Shown here: one piece after another, positions 25,520 to 35,284 of the stretch
Numbering within the stretch: position 1 is the first letter of the stretch
Layout: each line of letters begins with the position of its first letter
NCBI RefSeq assembly: GCF_021083185.1
Contig: NZ_JAIGQB010000004.1
Span: 339,039-403,038, forward strand
Length of the DNA stretch: 64,000 nt
Reading direction: 5' to 3'
DNA from: Nocardioides furvisabuli
Lineage (GTDB): Bacteria; Actinomycetota; Actinomycetes; Propionibacteriales; Nocardioidaceae
The notes under the pieces: generated by a model
Told to the model about the DNA's origin: nothing
Seen by the model: the letters and a program-made list of their open reading frames with translations, nothing else
Database searches by the model: none
Program-made: the position numbers and the translations under genes

Positions 25520-25879
25520 GGGCTGACCCCCTCAGGGCTTGACGACCTGTATGCATTTCCCTCGAAATGACGAACGGCCCCTCCACCGCGTGGAGAGGCC
25601 ACCCGCAAAGAACGGGAACACGTCCGATAGTACGCCCAGCCAACCTCCGCCGCACCCCCAGAGATGGGCGAGATCCCTGGCGCAACCGGGGTTGGTGAAC
25701 GTTAAGGGACGCCACGTGCCGCTGCTGCCAAGGTGGAACCCGAGCAATGTCCGGTCGCAGGAGAGGTGTCAGCGATCGGCTTTTCGCCGGGTCGGGTGTG
25801 AGATCGCGGCGAGGTCTTCTCAGGCGCACCACATCGGTGACCTCCGGAAGGCCGCTTGATGAGGTGATGCTGGGGGCGA
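25520..25879. other. intergenic region with a hairpin at 25576-25600
   Basis: No convincing gene. A symmetric hairpin, GGCCCCTCCAC / GTGGAGAGGCC (25576-25600), lies in the presumed leader of the 25519 gene on the minus strand. It may be a terminator or attenuator. The rest is unremarkable. Confidence 0.4.
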
Positions 25880-26467
25880 TCAGCCGATCGAGTGCACGTC
25901 GTCGGGTCGCCAGACGACTTCGCCGCGTCGATCGGCGGGGTCGATGAGGATGACGGCTTGGCGGCGAAGCAGGCCTGGCGAGGAGGTTGGTTTGCCCTGA
26001 AGCAGCCATTGTCGGATGGCGTCGGCGGGATCGGCGCCGGGCTCGCAACCCAAGCCGCGCATCATCAGGTCGACACGCCGCCCCTGGTGCTCGTCGGTCC
26101 ATCTCACCCATTGGGCGCGCTTGCGCGGGGTGGGGGCTTGAGTGAGGTCGTATCGCTGGCGGCCGAGGTCGGAGGGGCCGAAGTCGACGTGCTTGGTCCG
26201 TTTGTCTTCGGGGAACCGGCTCTCACCGGGCGGTAGGGCGAAGAACGACCAGACGTCCAGGTCCTTCACTCCATTCTTCCGGTCGAGATAGTGCAAGGCT
26301 GCTCCTTGGGCAAGGGTGACGGCGATGAGGCGCCCGCGGTAGGCGGGGCGACGGGCGTAGAGGGTCTCGTGGTCCTCGGCCGCGATCTTTGACAGTCGCG
26401 CCAAGTGCCGCTTGCTCAACGGAGTCTTCGCACGAGCCGTGCGGGCCATCGTGGTCGGGGGGGTCAC
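25880..26467 (-). CDS. nucleotidyltransferase-fold-like protein
   Basis: A 195-aa protein. The segment RLIAVTLAQGAALHYLDRKN followed by GVKDLDVWSFFA (about residues 53-84) has the G-x...D-x-D outline of minimal nucleotidyltransferases. The family includes AbiEii-type toxins and MNT antitoxins. The rest (WVRWTDEHQGRRVDLMMRGL) includes a possible third carboxylate strand. The GTG start at 26465-26467 overlaps the upstream stop (GTGA) and has GGAGGAGACACC before it; an ATG six codons later is an alternative. Coupling to a PD-(D/E)XK gene suggests a two-protein unit. The assignment is tentative. Confidence 0.55.
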   Translation of the reverse strand: MTPPTTMARTARAKTPLSKRHLARLSKIAAEDHETLYARRPAYRGRLIAVTLAQGAALHYLDRKNGVKDLDVWSFFALPPGESRFPEDKRTKHVDFGPSDLGRQRYDLTQAPTPRKRAQWVRWTDEHQGRRVDLMMRGLGCEPGADPADAIRQWLLQGKPTSSPGLLRRQAVILIDPADRRGEVVWRPDDVHSIG

Positions 26468-27237
26468 GGTGTCTCCTCCACGGCTCCGTCTTCGCGGATG
26501 AACCACACCTGGATGTCCGCGGCTTCGAGCGAGGAGCGGGTGTCCACCCATAGCCGCCGGTAGGTCGGAAAGTCGGGAAGAGCGATGACCGAGTGCCAGG
26601 TGGGTTGATGGGTTCGTAACCGCATCGCAGCGAGTACGGCCTGGGAGTACCAGTGCCGGGCCTGCGTTGCAGGATTGGTCTTCTTGACTTCACCGGCTCG
26701 GCGAGGATCTGCGTACGTCCCCCGAGTGGGGTAACCCTTGACCTCGACGCCGAGCCGCACCCGGTCGCGTTCGGCGACGACGTCGATGCCGGGTTCCTTG
26801 GTCGCGGTATTGGCGGTGCGGGTGATAGTCCATCCCGTGGCACGCAGATGCTTGACCAGCAGGTCCTGGGCGTGGGCCTCGGTATGCCAGTCGGCCACGT
26901 GGTTCGAGGTCGGAGGTGCTGGCGCCCGATGCGTTGGCGAAGATTCAGCCTGGGTTTGTGTCGACACCCCGGACGTGTACGCCGCGACCTCGGCCTCGGT
27001 CGCGCGTCGGAAGGTGCCGTGTGCGATCTTGGTGAGGAACGGCGTCTTGGGCGTGAACTGTTCGCGGTTCTCGACGTTCCAGCAGGCGCCGCGGACATGC
27101 GTGCGGATGGTTCTCGGGTTGCTGCCTGGGTAATGGCGGTCGAACCACGAGACGATCTCAGCGGCTGTGAAGGGTTGGGGCAACGTCTGGACGCATTCGG
27201 CCAGGCGCTCCCAGGTGGTACGTGCGGTGCCTTCCAC
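26464..27237 (-). CDS. restriction-endonuclease-like protein (HTH plus PD-(D/E)XK)
   Basis: A 257-aa protein from GTG 27237; a GTG at 27294 is possible but would overlap the divergent gene. The N-terminal 80 residues (TFTAAEIVSWFDRHYPGSNPRTIRTH-type region) form a winged-helix-like domain often found before restriction domains. The C-terminal domain has a clear PD-(D/E)XK core: EPGIDVVAERDRVRLGVEVKGYPT (Asp, then E-x-K). A later helix/strand pair (HWYSQAVLAAMRLRTHQP) also fits. It is likely a DNA-cleaving accessory or defence protein. It is coupled through GTGA to the nucleotidyltransferase-like gene. Confidence 0.7.
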   Translation of the reverse strand: MEGTARTTWERLAECVQTLPQPFTAAEIVSWFDRHYPGSNPRTIRTHVRGACWNVENREQFTPKTPFLTKIAHGTFRRATEAEVAAYTSGVSTQTQAESSPTHRAPAPPTSNHVADWHTEAHAQDLLVKHLRATGWTITRTANTATKEPGIDVVAERDRVRLGVEVKGYPTRGTYADPRRAGEVKKTNPATQARHWYSQAVLAAMRLRTHQPTWHSVIALPDFPTYRRLWVDTRSSLEAADIQVWFIREDGAVEETP

Positions 27238-27287
27238 GAGCCCATCGTGCACCGCCGATCGCCCGAGTGGCGGCGTACCGTGGAGTG

Positions 27288-27808
27288 GTGACACGGGTGG
27301 AGGAACTGGTCACGGCCTTGGCGGTCTACCCGAGGCGCGGCTGAACCTGCTGCGCACGCTGGACCTGCCTGCCTCGAACCGTGACCCGCTCTCGGAGTTC
27401 GCCGAACAGTTCGTGGCCGCCCTCACCGATTGCACGTTGGCCCCGAGCCGGGTGCAGACGGGTTGGGACGTGGCGCTGCGCGACGGCGCGAAGGTTCAGG
27501 TGAGATACCTGGCCAACACCTCCGGTGGCGGCTGGGTCAACGAGCACCTGGTGCGCCGCATCGCCGACGTGGATTGGTACGCGCTGGTGATCATCGAGGA
27601 CTTCGGCGTTTCCGGCGTGGCGATGTTTCCCTGCACCGGGCTTGCGGTCGTCGCCTTTGCGCTCGGCAAACGTCACGGCGACACCGAGAACACTCTGCAG
27701 TTCACCCGTCTCAACTGGCTCGCCATTAGGGGCGAACCCGACCGCTTCCGGGCTCTCGGAGTCCGCGTGCTCCTCCCACCATGGTGCACCCCGAATCGCA
27801 CGTCCTGA
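27288..27808 (+). pseudogene. frame-broken nuclease-fold-like gene
   Basis: GTG 27288 starts VTRVEELVTALAVYPRRG and stops after 18 codons. From about 27325 a neighbouring frame is clearly coding to 27808 (RLNLLRTLDLPASNRDPLS, then WYALVIIEDFGVSGVAMFP). One missing G in GGCGGTC near 27322 would fuse them (...TALAGLPEARLN...). The product of about 173 aa contains GWDVALRDGAKVQVRYLAN, a D...Q-x-R variant of the PD-(D/E)XK core seen in some uncharacterised nucleases. It is divergent from the restriction-like gene. Decay, sequencing error and recoding remain possible. Confidence 0.5.
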
Positions 27809-27962
27809 TCGATGTTCGCGACCGCATGCAGTTGTCGGGCAGCGCTTCACGACCCACGCTGGACTGCCGGGCCGCGGGCGCGATTAGCAGGCGTACCGGG
27901 ACGGCCCGGTGGGTTGGACGCGAGGCTGGAAACCGGCCCTCGGATCACTCAATCCCGGTGGC

Positions 27963-28367
27963 TCACGGCACGCGGTTACGTTTCGCCGCCTGCGCCCGCA
28001 TCACGAGTTCGAGATGGTCACGGCGATACCACCGGCGACCTCCCGACAGGACGCTCGGCACTCGCCCGCGCCGAGCGCGTGCATTCACCGCAACGCGGGT
28101 CACTCCCATTACAGCCGCGGCCGCATCAGCCGAGAGCCAGTCATGTTCCAGGTCGGGTGGCTTCGGCTGCTGCGGTCGCTCGCGCTCCGACGCGAGGGCT
28201 TCCTGTGCGGCGAGCCGGGCGTTGCGGTAGGCGATGACCTCTCCGCGATCGAGGACGGGCCGCTTGGCCCGTTTGGTGAGATCACCGCGGCGGATCATCT
28301 TCGGGACGGCCGAGATGTGGACGCCGAGGACCTGCGCCGCTTCGCGCACAGTGATCCAGTCCGCCAT
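27963..28367 (-). CDS. protein with two tandem excisionase-type helix-turn-helix domains
   Basis: A 134-aa DNA-binding protein starting MADWITVREAAQVLGVHISA at ATG 28367. Two MerR/excisionase-like HTH units are visible: residues about 4-50 and again about 75-130 (DWLSADAAAAVMGVTRVAVN, then RRWYRRDHLELV). It is likely a small regulator or recombination directionality factor. It stands alone, with no integrase beside it. Confidence 0.7.
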   Translation of the reverse strand: MADWITVREAAQVLGVHISAVPKMIRRGDLTKRAKRPVLDRGEVIAYRNARLAAQEALASERERPQQPKPPDLEHDWLSADAAAAVMGVTRVAVNARARRGRVPSVLSGGRRWYRRDHLELVMRAQAAKRNRVP

Positions 28368-29045
28368 GGCACGCACGGTAGTCACGGCAGGACCGCTCTG
28401 CATCCGCCCATCCACAAGATGCATAGGCGGAAGAGCGCAGATCGCGGTGGAGAGGCACTTGGATTGGTCGACACCATCGTGAAAACAAGGCCTTCGGGGC
28501 CTGAGGCCCGCGAGGTGCTCACAGGCCAGGCAGGGTGTACCCGTCTCGACAAAGCGGATGGCTCCCGGCCGGGCTCAGAGTTGGGCGGCCAATTTTCCAA
28601 ACGCCGCGACACGGGTTACCCGAGTCAGGCTTCGTCCGACGATGACGACCGTCACAATCAGGTTTGCGACCGCCCGGACCAGTGGGTCTTCGCTGTCGGG
28701 CTCCAGCCCCGGCGTGTGTCCAGCAGGGTGACCAACTGCTCGTCCGCCTCGTCGATCTCCCTCGCGAAGGCGAGACTGAAGGTCCGTGAGGGGTTGCCGC
28801 CGGGCTCAGTCTCCGAACGCGGTCGGCTGAATGTGCGGACCACTACCGGTCGACCAACGAGGCGGCCATCGCGTCGCGTTCTCTCCGGCATGGTTCGTGG
28901 TGCAGTTAGCCTGCCAGTCGCTCTAGGTCGCCGTGGCGGATCCATCCCTGAGGTTCCAAGGACGTGACATGGTCGCCTAGGTCATCCTTTACTCGGCCCT
29001 TCGGCACGTCAGAGACCGTGGGCGCGGCACATGGGGAGATGGGCA
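28368..29045. other. interval upstream of the helicase-nuclease gene
   Basis: Apart from one weak minus-strand frame (28658-28891), no gene is seen. The interval should contain the promoter of the large plus-strand gene, but no confident -35/-10 pair was found. Confidence 0.4.
28658..28891 (-). CDS. possible small hypothetical protein
   Basis: A frame of about 77 aa from ATG 28891. The segment NPSRTFSLAFAREIDEADEQ followed by LVTLLDTRRGW reads like a real helical protein; the rest is Arg-rich and less convincing. No clear ribosome site. Low-confidence call. Confidence 0.3.
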   Translation of the reverse strand: MPERTRRDGRLVGRPVVVRTFSRPRSETEPGGNPSRTFSLAFAREIDEADEQLVTLLDTRRGWSPTAKTHWSGRSQT

Positions 29046-32000
29046 GTGGGGCAGGCAGGCAACCAGATCGAGATTCAGGCAGCGCTGAAGAGTTGGCGTG
29101 ACGGACTGGTCGGTCTCTCCAAGGCGAATCGGCTGATCAAGTTCACGGCACCCAAGACCTCTTCGGTCCTGGTCGACTCGCCGGATCCGGACGTGGTGTT
29201 GGCGCGGGTGGCATCCGGCACCCCCCAAGCGTTCAGGGGCGACTTGAACCTGGGCGACGGGTCGCCTGCGGCGCTGCTGCCGGGCACCAGCCAGATTCTT
29301 CGTTCGCCTCGGCCCGACACCGAACTCGGACCCGTGCTTCGCAACCTGATGCGCAAGGCCCAAACCGAGTTCCTCGACCGCGGCCTGTCCGTGCTGTACC
29401 TGGCCTTCGGGATGCTGCACTGGAAAGACGTCGACGACACAGCGATGATCAGCCCGGTCCTCCTGGTGCCGGTGTCCCTGCTGCCCGAGGGACCCAAGGG
29501 GGTTCCGCGGCTTACCGAGGGCGAGGACGACGCGGTGATCAACCCCGCGCTGGCGCTGCGCCTGAAGGACTTCGGCATCGATCTGCCGCACATGGACGAC
29601 CTTGACGGCCTGACGGTCACCGAGGTGCTGGATGCCGTTCGCACCGCTCTCACGCAGGCGAAGGACTTCACTGACTGGGACCTGAAGATCACCACCTACC
29701 TGTCGACCTTCTCCTTCGCAAAGGAGGCCATGTTCAAGGATCTGCACGACAACGAGGAGCAGATTTTGGCGCACCCCATCGTCCGTGCGCTGGCCACGTC
29801 GGACCCGGCGAAGCAGAGCAGCGACTTCCTGTTCGAACCGATCGATCCGGCTGACATCGAACGCGTGGCACCTCCGGAACTGACGCCGTTGGTGCTGGAC
29901 GCCGACTCCTCGCAGCGCGCTGCTGTGGCCGCGTCCTTGGCGGGACGCACTTTCGTCATGGACGGTCCGCCCGGTACGGGCAAATCGCAGACGATCGCGA
30001 ACATGATCGGCGCCCTGCTGCATGCTGGGAAGACGGTCCTGTTCGTGTCGGAGAAGATGGCGGCCCTCGACGTGGTCCGCAACCGGCTCACCGACGCCGG
30101 TCTCGGCAACTACCTGCTGGAACTGCACTCGCACAAGGCAAGCCGCAAGGAAGTCGCAACCGAACTCCTCCGATCGCTCGACAACCTCACCCAGCCGCCC
30201 GCGGGCCTGGACGCCCTCTCCCGGGAGGCGGTACGCGATCGACGCGAGCGACTGAATGACTACGCGGGCGCCATGAACGAGATCCGCCAACCGTTGAACC
30301 GGTCGCTGCATTCGGTGCTGGGCGCGCTGGCGGTTCTGGTCGACGTTCCGTCCGCCCCGCAGCCCGACGTCGATCCCGCGGCCCTGAGCCAGGCCGACTT
30401 CATCAGGGTGCAGGAGGTCAGCGCCCAACTCCAACGGGCGTGGCGGCCGGCCGCGCAGGGCACGTCGTTCCTCTGGCGTGAAGCGACCGATGAGTCCTCG
30501 TTGGACATCCGGCTCTACCAGGCCCAGCAGGCCCTGATCCAGTTGCAGGGATCGGCTGAACTGAACGCCGACCTGATGGCGGCCTTCGGGCTCACGAGGC
30601 CGAGCGACACCGCAATGCTGATCGCCCTCATCGCCCACCAACACGAGGGGCATCCCGTAGGGGCGCTCGAACCGTGGCTCACCACCACCGGCTGGGACAA
30701 CCTCACGAGGTCACGCAGCAGCCTCGGCGAGCAGATAGCGGGCATCCGACTGGCGGAACGGGCCGTCCGCGACCGCGCTGGAGTCGAATGGTCGACGCTT
30801 CCCGCTGCGGGCGACCTTCCGGCCTCACCTGCTGCGCTGGCGCTCAATCCGTCACCGGTCGACATGACGACCCTCGGGCGCGCCGAACTGGAGACGACCG
30901 CATCCGCGTTCCAAGTCACGGCTGCCTCTCTGTCAGAACGAGTCGGCGCCCTGTCCCGTCTGGCCACTTCCCTCGGGCTGCCCGAGGTCACAACAGTGGC
31001 CGACGCGGACCGGATGATCCGCCTCGTTGACCTCCGCGGACAGGGGCGGCTGGTGGACCGTTCCTGGATGACCCGCCAAGGGCTGACGGACGCCCGCACC
31101 GCCGCGGTCCTCCTGCACGAGCAGACCCTCGCCCTCAACGCTGCCGAGGAGCGAGCCACGAGCGTCTTCACCGGTGAGGCGCTCAAGGCGCCGCTGATGG
31201 ACCTGCAGGACCGGTTCACGAACCTGCACAAGGGTCTGCGGAAGTTGTCCGGGGACTACAGGGCGGACAAGAAGGCGGTCGCGGCACTCCTCACGGACGC
31301 CACCGACGTCAAAGAGGGCATCCGCCGCCTGTCGGAGGCCATCACGTGGGGCGAGACGACCCGCGCCTACGACTCGGCGGCCGCACACCACGCAGCCGCG
31401 TTGGGTGTGCACTGGCGCAAACGTGACACCGACTTTGAGGCCCTCAACGCGGCGCTGACCACAGCCGAAGAGATCGTCCACCTGCTCGACGGTCAGGTGC
31501 CGCCAGCGCTCGCCACCTACCTGTGCAGCCCCTCATCGGACGACCCCTACTCGACCGTCGTCGCCAGCGCCCGCTCCACGCTGGCCGACTGGCGCGCGAG
31601 CCTGGCTCCGGTTCCAGCCCTGTCGGGACGCCCGGACCTACTTCTGGGCACCATCGCCGACGCGGTGGCGTGGTACCAGGCCCACGTCGAACCCATGCGT
31701 CAGGCCGCGGCGCGGATAGCGGTGGTGGAGGCCATCACGGGTCGCACCCACACGCTGGCACAAGCAGATGAACTGCTGACCCTGGCGGAGCGTGTCCGCA
31801 ATGCGCACGCGTCTTTGACCGAGCACGAAGAGGCCTATCGGGGCGCGTTCGACGCCTACTTCTCATACGCGGACACCGATCTCCACGGCCTGGACCTCGC
31901 GCTCGCCTGGGCTGAGGGTCTCCGCGCTCTTGTGGGTGGCCCGCTGACCTCAGGCCAGGTCAAGGCGCTGGCAGACTCCCAGCCGGTCGAAGCCCTGCCC

Positions 32001-34481
32001 GTTGCGTTCAAGAAGTGGACCTCTGCGCGCGACCGGATCCTGGACGCGTTCGCGTCTTCCCGGACGGCGGAACTCTCTGCAGAGTTCGACGACTACCGCC
32101 TTGGGCTGGAGTTCATCGACGACCTCCGCGAGGACACCGTCGGTCAGCAGGAATGGTTCGACTACCAGCGGGCGCGAGCCGCACTGGCCACGCACGGCCT
32201 GGAGACCGCCGTGGACTTCTGCATCGATCAACGCGTCGATGCCGCGGTGGTGCCCAGGGTCGTAGAGCGCTCTCTCCTGCGCGGGTGGGCTGACGCGGTG
32301 ATCCAGAACGACGCACGCCTGCGCCCCGCACTGGCGAGCGACCGCGATGCCCTCGTGGCCGAGTACCGCTCCCTCGACCAGCAATTGGTCGCCAACGCAG
32401 TCGCGGACATCATCCGTGCCGCGAACACCCGACGCCCCGCCAACACCAGCATCGGGGAGCCCGGCGTCATCCGCCGCGAGGGGATGAAGAAGCGCAAGCA
32501 CCTGCCGGTCCGCGACCTCATCGGACGTACCCGAACGACATCGGTCTCGATCAAGCCCGTATTCATGATGTCGCCGCTGGCCGTCAGCCAGTACCTGCCC
32601 AGCGAGATGTCGTTCGACGTGGTCATCTTCGACGAGGCATCCCAGGTCACCCCGGGAGATGCGATCAACTGCATCTATCGCGGCAATGCGCTGATCCTCG
32701 CGGGCGACGACAAGCAGTTGCCGCCCACCTCGTTCTTCGAACGCAACGAGGACGACAGCGACGAGGAGGACACTGACGTCAAGGACTTCCAGTCCGTTCT
32801 GGAATTGGCCAAGGCCTGCGGCGCGTTCAGCAACCTCGGGCTGCGGTGGCACTACCGGTCCCGGCACGAGGACCTCATCGCGTTCTCCAACTACAAGTTC
32901 TACGACGGCAACCTCGTCACCTACCCCTCATCCCACTCCGAGGGCGACGACGTCGGCGTGGCCTACTTCAACGCCCACGGCACCTACCGCCGCGGGGGCG
33001 GGGCGGACAACCCAGGCGAGGCACGCAAGGTTGCCGAACGCGTCATCGACCACTTCACCAACCGGCCCGACCTCACCCTCGGCGTCGTCACCTTCTCCGT
33101 CGCACAAGCGGACGCCGTCGTGGACGCCATCGACGAAGCACGCGAGATCCGGCGCGACCTCGACCGCTACTTCGACAAGGAAGACCGCCTCGACGGGTTC
33201 TTCGTCCGCTCCCTGGAGTCCGTCCAAGGCGACGAGCGAGACGTGATCATCTTCAGCGTCGGATACGGACCCGACGAGGCAGGCAAGATCACCACCAACT
33301 TCGGCGTGCTGAACAAGGACCGCGGCTGGCGTCGCCTCAACGTCGGCATCACCCGAGCCCGCCAACGGGTCGAGGTGATCGCGTCCATGACAGCCGGACA
33401 GATCCCGCCCTCGTCCAACGAGAACGTCGAGTACCTGCGCAACTACCTCGACTACGCCGAGCGCGGCACCACCGTGCTCGCGATCCCGTACTCCTCCACC
33501 GGCCTGGAACCCGACTCACCCTTCGAAGAGTCGGTGATCAAGACCATCCAAGGGTGGGGCTTCACCGTCGAACCCCAGGTCGGTGCGGCGGGATTCCGAA
33601 TCGACATCGGAGTCCGTCACCCCGCCCACCCGGGCATGTTCGCCATCGGCATCGAATGCGACGGCTACCAGTATCACTCCGCGCCCGCAGCACGCGACCG
33701 CGACCGTCTACGCGACCAGATCCTCGCCGGACTCGGCTGGTCGCTGCACCGCATCTGGGGCACCGCCTGGTACCGCAACCGCAGCCAAGAAGAAGCCCGA
33801 CTGCGAGAGGCCATCGAGTGGGCCATCTCGCGGCCCCGCACCGGACGGCACACCAAGGCGCCGACGATTGAGCGGCCCGTGGTCGAGACCGTCGAGGCGG
33901 AAACATCCTCGATACCCTCGTGGACGACCGAGTACGTATTCGCCGGGCACCAGAAGTTGCCCTACTGGGTCGACCCCGGAGAATCGGGCAACCACCTGCA
34001 CATGGTCGACCCGATCTCCGCCCTCGTCCAGGTTGAAGGGCCCGTCCACATCGAGGTCATCCACGAGCGCGTCCGAGGATGGTGGAACATCGGCCGCGTC
34101 GGCGCCAACATCCGCCGCAACATCGACCTCGCCATCCAACAGGCCCCTGTGATCCGCGAGGGCGACTTCGTCGACCAGGCCAACCGGACCCTCGACCGAG
34201 TAAGGACACCCGGACGCCACCTCGTCGTCCGCAAGGCGGAACACATCCACCTTGACGAGATCGCCCTCGCCGTCGAACTGCTCGTGCGAGACGTCGGCGC
34301 CGCCGACCGCAGCGAAGTCGTCCAACAGGTGGCCCGAATCTTCGGATGGGCACGCACCGGCGCACTGGTCGACCGTCGAGTCAACGACGCCGTCGACCGA
34401 ACCGTTATGAGCGGGCGGGTCCGACTCGACCGAGAAAGACTCGTGATCGACGCCGGGTCGCTCCCCCACAAGACAACCTGA
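29046..34481 (+). CDS. DUF4011 / SF1 helicase / Vsr-like nuclease / DUF3320 protein
   Basis: An 1811-aa multidomain protein. Order: an N-terminal DUF4011-type region (SWRDGLVGLSKANRLIKF); Walker A GPPGTGKSQTIAN at about residue 306; a long helical insertion (about 400-1100); Walker B-like VVIFDEASQV at about 1195 with GDDKQLPPTSFF, WHYRSRHEDL, VQGDERDVIIFS and NVGITRARQR of superfamily I helicases; a Vsr/MTES_1575-type nuclease (FRIDIGVRHP...GIECDGYQYH) at about 1515-1580; and a C-terminal DUF3320 (IFGWARTGALVDRRVNDAV). COG1112-type proteins with this layout are frequent in defence islands and are thought to act on foreign nucleic acid. GTG 29046 with GGGGAG is preferred; ATG 29031 is an alternative. 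No partner gene is tightly linked. Confidence 0.88.
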   Translation: MGQAGNQIEIQAALKSWRDGLVGLSKANRLIKFTAPKTSSVLVDSPDPDVVLARVASGTPQAFRGDLNLGDGSPAALLPGTSQILRSPRPDTELGPVLRNLMRKAQTEFLDRGLSVLYLAFGMLHWKDVDDTAMISPVLLVPVSLLPEGPKGVPRLTEGEDDAVINPALALRLKDFGIDLPHMDDLDGLTVTEVLDAVRTALTQAKDFTDWDLKITTYLSTFSFAKEAMFKDLHDNEEQILAHPIVRALATSDPAKQSSDFLFEPIDPADIERVAPPELTPLVLDADSSQRAAVAASLAGRTFVMDGPPGTGKSQTIANMIGALLHAGKTVLFVSEKMAALDVVRNRLTDAGLGNYLLELHSHKASRKEVATELLRSLDNLTQPPAGLDALSREAVRDRRERLNDYAGAMNEIRQPLNRSLHSVLGALAVLVDVPSAPQPDVDPAALSQADFIRVQEVSAQLQRAWRPAAQGTSFLWREATDESSLDIRLYQAQQALIQLQGSAELNADLMAAFGLTRPSDTAMLIALIAHQHEGHPVGALEPWLTTTGWDNLTRSRSSLGEQIAGIRLAERAVRDRAGVEWSTLPAAGDLPASPAALALNPSPVDMTTLGRAELETTASAFQVTAASLSERVGALSRLATSLGLPEVTTVADADRMIRLVDLRGQGRLVDRSWMTRQGLTDARTAAVLLHEQTLALNAAEERATSVFTGEALKAPLMDLQDRFTNLHKGLRKLSGDYRADKKAVAALLTDATDVKEGIRRLSEAITWGETTRAYDSAAAHHAAALGVHWRKRDTDFEALNAALTTAEEIVHLLDGQVPPALATYLCSPSSDDPYSTVVASARSTLADWRASLAPVPALSGRPDLLLGTIADAVAWYQAHVEPMRQAAARIAVVEAITGRTHTLAQADELLTLAERVRNAHASLTEHEEAYRGAFDAYFSYADTDLHGLDLALAWAEGLRALVGGPLTSGQVKALADSQPVEALPVAFKKWTSARDRILDAFASSRTAELSAEFDDYRLGLEFIDDLREDTVGQQEWFDYQRARAALATHGLETAVDFCIDQRVDAAVVPRVVERSLLRGWADAVIQNDARLRPALASDRDALVAEYRSLDQQLVANAVADIIRAANTRRPANTSIGEPGVIRREGMKKRKHLPVRDLIGRTRTTSVSIKPVFMMSPLAVSQYLPSEMSFDVVIFDEASQVTPGDAINCIYRGNALILAGDDKQLPPTSFFERNEDDSDEEDTDVKDFQSVLELAKACGAFSNLGLRWHYRSRHEDLIAFSNYKFYDGNLVTYPSSHSEGDDVGVAYFNAHGTYRRGGGADNPGEARKVAERVIDHFTNRPDLTLGVVTFSVAQADAVVDAIDEAREIRRDLDRYFDKEDRLDGFFVRSLESVQGDERDVIIFSVGYGPDEAGKITTNFGVLNKDRGWRRLNVGITRARQRVEVIASMTAGQIPPSSNENVEYLRNYLDYAERGTTVLAIPYSSTGLEPDSPFEESVIKTIQGWGFTVEPQVGAAGFRIDIGVRHPAHPGMFAIGIECDGYQYHSAPAARDRDRLRDQILAGLGWSLHRIWGTAWYRNRSQEEARLREAIEWAISRPRTGRHTKAPTIERPVVETVEAETSSIPSWTTEYVFAGHQKLPYWVDPGESGNHLHMVDPISALVQVEGPVHIEVIHERVRGWWNIGRVGANIRRNIDLAIQQAPVIREGDFVDQANRTLDRVRTPGRHLVVRKAEHIHLDEIALAVELLVRDVGAADRSEVVQQVARIFGWARTGALVDRRVNDAVDRTVMSGRVRLDRERLVIDAGSLPHKTT

Positions 34482-34587
34482 CAGCGCCGGATACGGCAGC
34501 ACTCGCTGCATTTCGGCTTCAGCCACTGCATCCGCGACCCAGCATCACTCCCATAACGCGGCGCAGTACGAACTACGGGAAGAAACC

Positions 34588-35121
34588 TTGAAGAAGCGCG
34601 GCCCAGGCCCATTGACATCAGCGCTTGTGCAGCGCGCACAAGCGGGACCCCCAGCCAATGAGTGGTTCCTCGACACCGAGTACGAACGGGACCACTCATG
34701 GCCTTACGGAGACTTCTCGGCCACCGACGTGCGCGTGATGCCGTCTGGCTTCACGTTCCACATCTCATGGACGTGGCGTCAAGACACAGAAGTTGGTACG
34801 GCAACCGCAACCTTCACCCGAACTCGTGACGCCCATGATGCAGGTGCACTAGCCATGCAAAACATGGCGCGCGATCGCGCCTCGGGCATCTACACGCAAT
34901 ACATCAACCCCCAGTTCGTCCCCGACGACCCGAACGACCGCTACTACGCCTACTACGTCCTGCTGCATCCGGCCGCGCTCTGGAAGGTCGAAGCGTCGAC
35001 CTGCACAGTTGAAACGCAGCCACTAGCGAACGCAGAGAATGCGACGCGGCTCCACACGTTGCTCCCCAGTTGGCGTCGTCGCGGACCCACTCCGGGCTCC
35101 ACGCAGTCCGATGCACCATGA
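34588..35121 (+). CDS. hypothetical protein
   Basis: A 177-aa frame starting at TTG 34588 (MKKRGPGPLTSALVQRAQ). It contains a beta-rich core (FSATDVRVMPSGFTFHISW, TWRQDTEVGTATATFTRTRD) and many aromatic residues (NDRYYAYYVLLHPAALWKV). The C-terminus is Ser/Pro-rich. No family is recognised. It lies 106 nt after the helicase-nuclease gene on the same strand and might be cotranscribed, but it has no overlap. Confidence 0.5.
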   Translation: MKKRGPGPLTSALVQRAQAGPPANEWFLDTEYERDHSWPYGDFSATDVRVMPSGFTFHISWTWRQDTEVGTATATFTRTRDAHDAGALAMQNMARDRASGIYTQYINPQFVPDDPNDRYYAYYVLLHPAALWKVEASTCTVETQPLANAENATRLHTLLPSWRRRGPTPGSTQSDAP

Positions 35122-35284
35122 GGTGCCGCGCCAATTGCGAAGCGTCGCCACGACGGCTCGCACCGGAATAAGCAGCGCCGGGCCAGGAGGGACACCGTGC
35201 CTCCGCGCTGCCCACTTTCTCGGGCGGTTCGCCAAAAAGCGAACGCGGCTTATCGGCGGGTGCCCAACGAGGCAACTCGCACTC

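Noticed and set aside
28989..30653. 554-aa open frame antisense to the helicase-nuclease gene
   Set aside because: Shadow of the intact helicase-nuclease frame, with no motif or ribosome site.
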